The notes under the pieces are model-generated. The model saw only the letters and a program-made list of their open reading frames with translations. It had not been told where the DNA came from and searched no databases. 7,144 nt of DNA from assembly GCA_030619215.1 (NCBI GenBank), contig JAUXBV010000170.1, positions 1 to 7,144 of the forward strand, written 5' to 3'. The stretch is from Fibrobacterota bacterium (GTDB lineage Bacteria > Fibrobacterota > Chitinivibrionia > Chitinivibrionales > JANQEN01). This document shows positions 6,801-7,144 of the stretch, in pieces. The stretch's first letter is position 1. Each line of letters opens with the position of its first letter. Both the position numbers and the translations under genes were made by a program.

Positions 6801-7144
6801 GTAGAGTGGCCGGCACTGCTTGACACACGCTTCTGGTACCAGCGCGGCAGCGTCAAATCAACACCAACGATAGCTTTAGAGCCAAACACCTCCGACCCAC
6901 TGATAATCTTCTCCTCCCCTACCGGGGAGAATGTTACCTTTGCCGTTGCACATATTGACTCATCCAACCCGAGCACAGGTACTATATACTACACAAAAAC
7001 AGACGGAATAATAGACAGTGTTACCGGCCTGAGTGAATCATTTATCGATTCTCTCCTTGTCATTGGCGACTCTCTGGTTCTGCCCTATATCATGCCCGGA
7101 GGGTATGTTGACGCATTCAACATGCACGCGAAAAGGCCGACAAC
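3882..7144 (+). CDS. Secreted M6 peptidase-like protein with degenerate zinc site and FG-GAP-like repeats (3'-truncated by window)
   Basis: The frame is open from ATG 3882 to the window edge (1087 complete codons, no stop). An in-frame TGA at 3870-3872 makes 3882 the first possible ATG. Residues 1-28 are a signal peptide ending SYSA, which supports this start. The region around residues 90-420 follows the layout of M6 (immune inhibitor A-like) metallopeptidases. An early strand leads to LVFHAGAS (His265). Next comes the segment where HExxHxxGxPDL is expected, which here reads NQVARQIGIPDL (355-366). It continues with the GIGGFCIMDFAG segment (about 376-386) and the PPWPSAWVRAFMGW segment (395-408), matching the family's 'GxGxxxxMxxG' and 'P-x-xAW-x-K-x-x-GW' regions. 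The catalytic Glu and both His ligands are replaced (N355, Q356, R359), so peptidase activity is unlikely. After about residue 670 come FG-GAP/VCBS-like repeats with Asp-rich Ca-binding loops. A surface adhesin or scaffold role is inferred. Any C-terminal sorting domain lies beyond the window. Confidence 0.88.
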   Translation, partial: MNKKACLFKYFHIPFVLICLLFTFSYSAGGLPRKSKVFGEPGNIRVHPYLFNGFSRKNLSRMRSSSPYGYSILNCGSNKIDTLKIIALRVEFQIDSSYSTTGNGLFGIFRTSKGTREDRNEWEYYNNKSYIYDNLPHDSLYFANQLEFVKKYFWKVSNKHLFIDFTIYPRGKDEEHAYKAPEKIPKYSPGAKKGKESWDDYYLRRTVGLMKFVRDAIRASDADPDSPFKNLVVDQSSGHNIIYEETVDTITNDTIRTRAAILVFHAGASYLTDGGWDGYFGQDTPSDMIDAFVSTEFFDYFASDTSIGLDTLSGIAGILVNKNAANQMIIDEVMMVSETSNQDSLNWGIHGIMVNQVARQIGIPDLFSTMSGISGIGGFCIMDFAGYSAGRGFIPPWPSAWVRAFMGWDSPKIIEPGNLQAAANLTSISTANSNDTTILLIPINNHEYYLIENRQRNLTGDTTLFNYDTIEGFDPLIDGSVVISPYDHVNLAKNVLSTFPASSNVIDSVYNFDISIPAAGILIWHTDEYIIRDHLEQNVVNADSSYRGISLEEADGVVDLGVMFQDIFYQAAFDYGGAADVFPHYTSENSDRVNMMGPFTRPSTQSNDGGHTYLKIRIGPKSSNIKKEVMIIEGKLVYNFPDSIFVISVESDTTSVSSLPNWPIRVFPDKFYEPVLCNVYNNGDTLELAVVDTSGRVYIWSAQGDSNLFCGEKEALPSILYSNDTLYNDSISFLARVPRPASMPTSINTRSVYIPSKDGNIYILRSIDSTAAVWDTINLGQPASSYVCNFNGTEWAVGCANGSIVFGDDATGDVTVTATPFTAPVQSLAAVNGPNGTLAAVTSKGELFICSLGSVRSSFTLGSLDITDVYPPFTLATADLDQDNVVDIVVCDRKQGLWLLNYNEVTDSLSFDQEWVGWPNDWAGSHRLDTARAAIPDNESAPSIADLDNDNMLDIIVGGTNGIYAYNHRGMLLVEWPALLDTRFWYQRGSVKSTPTIALEPNTSDPLIIFSSPTGENVTFAVAHIDSSNPSTGTIYYTKTDGIIDSVTGLSESFIDSLLVIGDSLVLPYIMPGGYVDAFNMHAKRPT
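4944..4982 (+). other. Degenerate zinc-binding site in the M6-like domain
   Basis: Codons for N355-Q-V-A-R359-Q-I-G362-I-P-D365-L-F occupy the position of HExxHxxGxPDLY in M6 peptidases. The structural Gly362 and Pro364-Asp365-Leu366 remain, while His, Glu and His have become Asn, Gln and Arg. The frame is intact before and after, so this is substitution rather than a broken gene. The M6 reading rests on the flanking conserved segments described for the whole gene. Confidence 0.7.
5901..6774 (+). repeat. FG-GAP/VCBS-like beta-propeller repeats
   Basis: Two clear units each carry a D-x-D-x-D-N-x-x-D calcium-binding loop: ADLDQDNVVDIVV (residues 878-890) and ADLDNDNMLDIIVGG (945-959). The second continues into an xGIYAYN strand. 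An earlier, more degenerate copy is LCNVYNNGDTLELAVVD (676-692), followed by GRVYIW. Between them, segments such as VYIPSKDGNIYIL and WAVGCANGSIVFG look like further propeller blades without the acidic loop. This fits an FG-GAP/integrin-like or PQQ-like propeller. Repeat boundaries were set by eye. Confidence 0.75.

Noticed and set aside
5809..6976. Several ORFs on both strands opposite or inside the FG-GAP region (including 6364-6714 plus)
   Set aside because: The 3882 frame is open throughout and contains repeated Asp-rich loops. These other frames are shadows.

Overview
The window looks like chromosomal DNA of an uncultured-type Gram-negative (diderm) bacterium. The evidence is an outer-membrane beta-barrel of the PorV/PorQ (UPF0164-like) type, secreted proteins with Sec signal peptides, a periplasmic thioredoxin-fold protein, and a very large secreted protein with M6-peptidase-like and FG-GAP segments. 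This protein style is typical of the Fibrobacterota/Chlorobiota/Bacteroidota group and related candidate phyla, but nothing here fixes the phylum. Recognisable Shine-Dalgarno (SD) sequences precede some genes (771, 1386) but not the gene at 3882.

Layout. Bases 1-341 hold the 3' end of a thioredoxin/TlpA-like gene; its CXXC half lies outside the window. Bases 342-495 hold no convincing gene, only a possible 20-codon ORF and a weak AT-rich hairpin. A minus-strand tRNA-Gly (anticodon CCC, CCA encoded) fills 532-606, with a sigma70-like promoter (621-649) and a strong intrinsic terminator (491-532). Bases 607-770 form a divergent regulatory region. Two plus-strand genes follow, 18 bp apart and probably co-transcribed. 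The first (771-1367) encodes a membrane-anchored 198-residue protein of unknown function with a Cys/His motif resembling the C-terminal end of phage MuF-type head proteins. The second (1386-3737) encodes a 783-residue PorV-like barrel into which a beta-propeller has been inserted. After a 144-bp AT-rich spacer comes a gene at 3882 that is still open at the window edge (1087 codons seen). It encodes a secreted M6 (immune inhibitor A)-like protein whose HExxH zinc site reads NQVAR, followed by FG-GAP/VCBS-like repeats.

How the genes may work together (inference): a PorV-like barrel beside a giant secreted repeat protein recalls the type IX secretion arrangement, where PorV is an outer-membrane partner for exported cargo. 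Here the barrel carries its own propeller and the putative cargo seems to be a catalytically dead protease. A surface-display or adhesion/sensing module is therefore plausible. No other type IX component and no C-terminal sorting domain is visible, so this remains a hypothesis.

No CRISPR array, insertion sequence, transposase, integrase or riboswitch was recognised.
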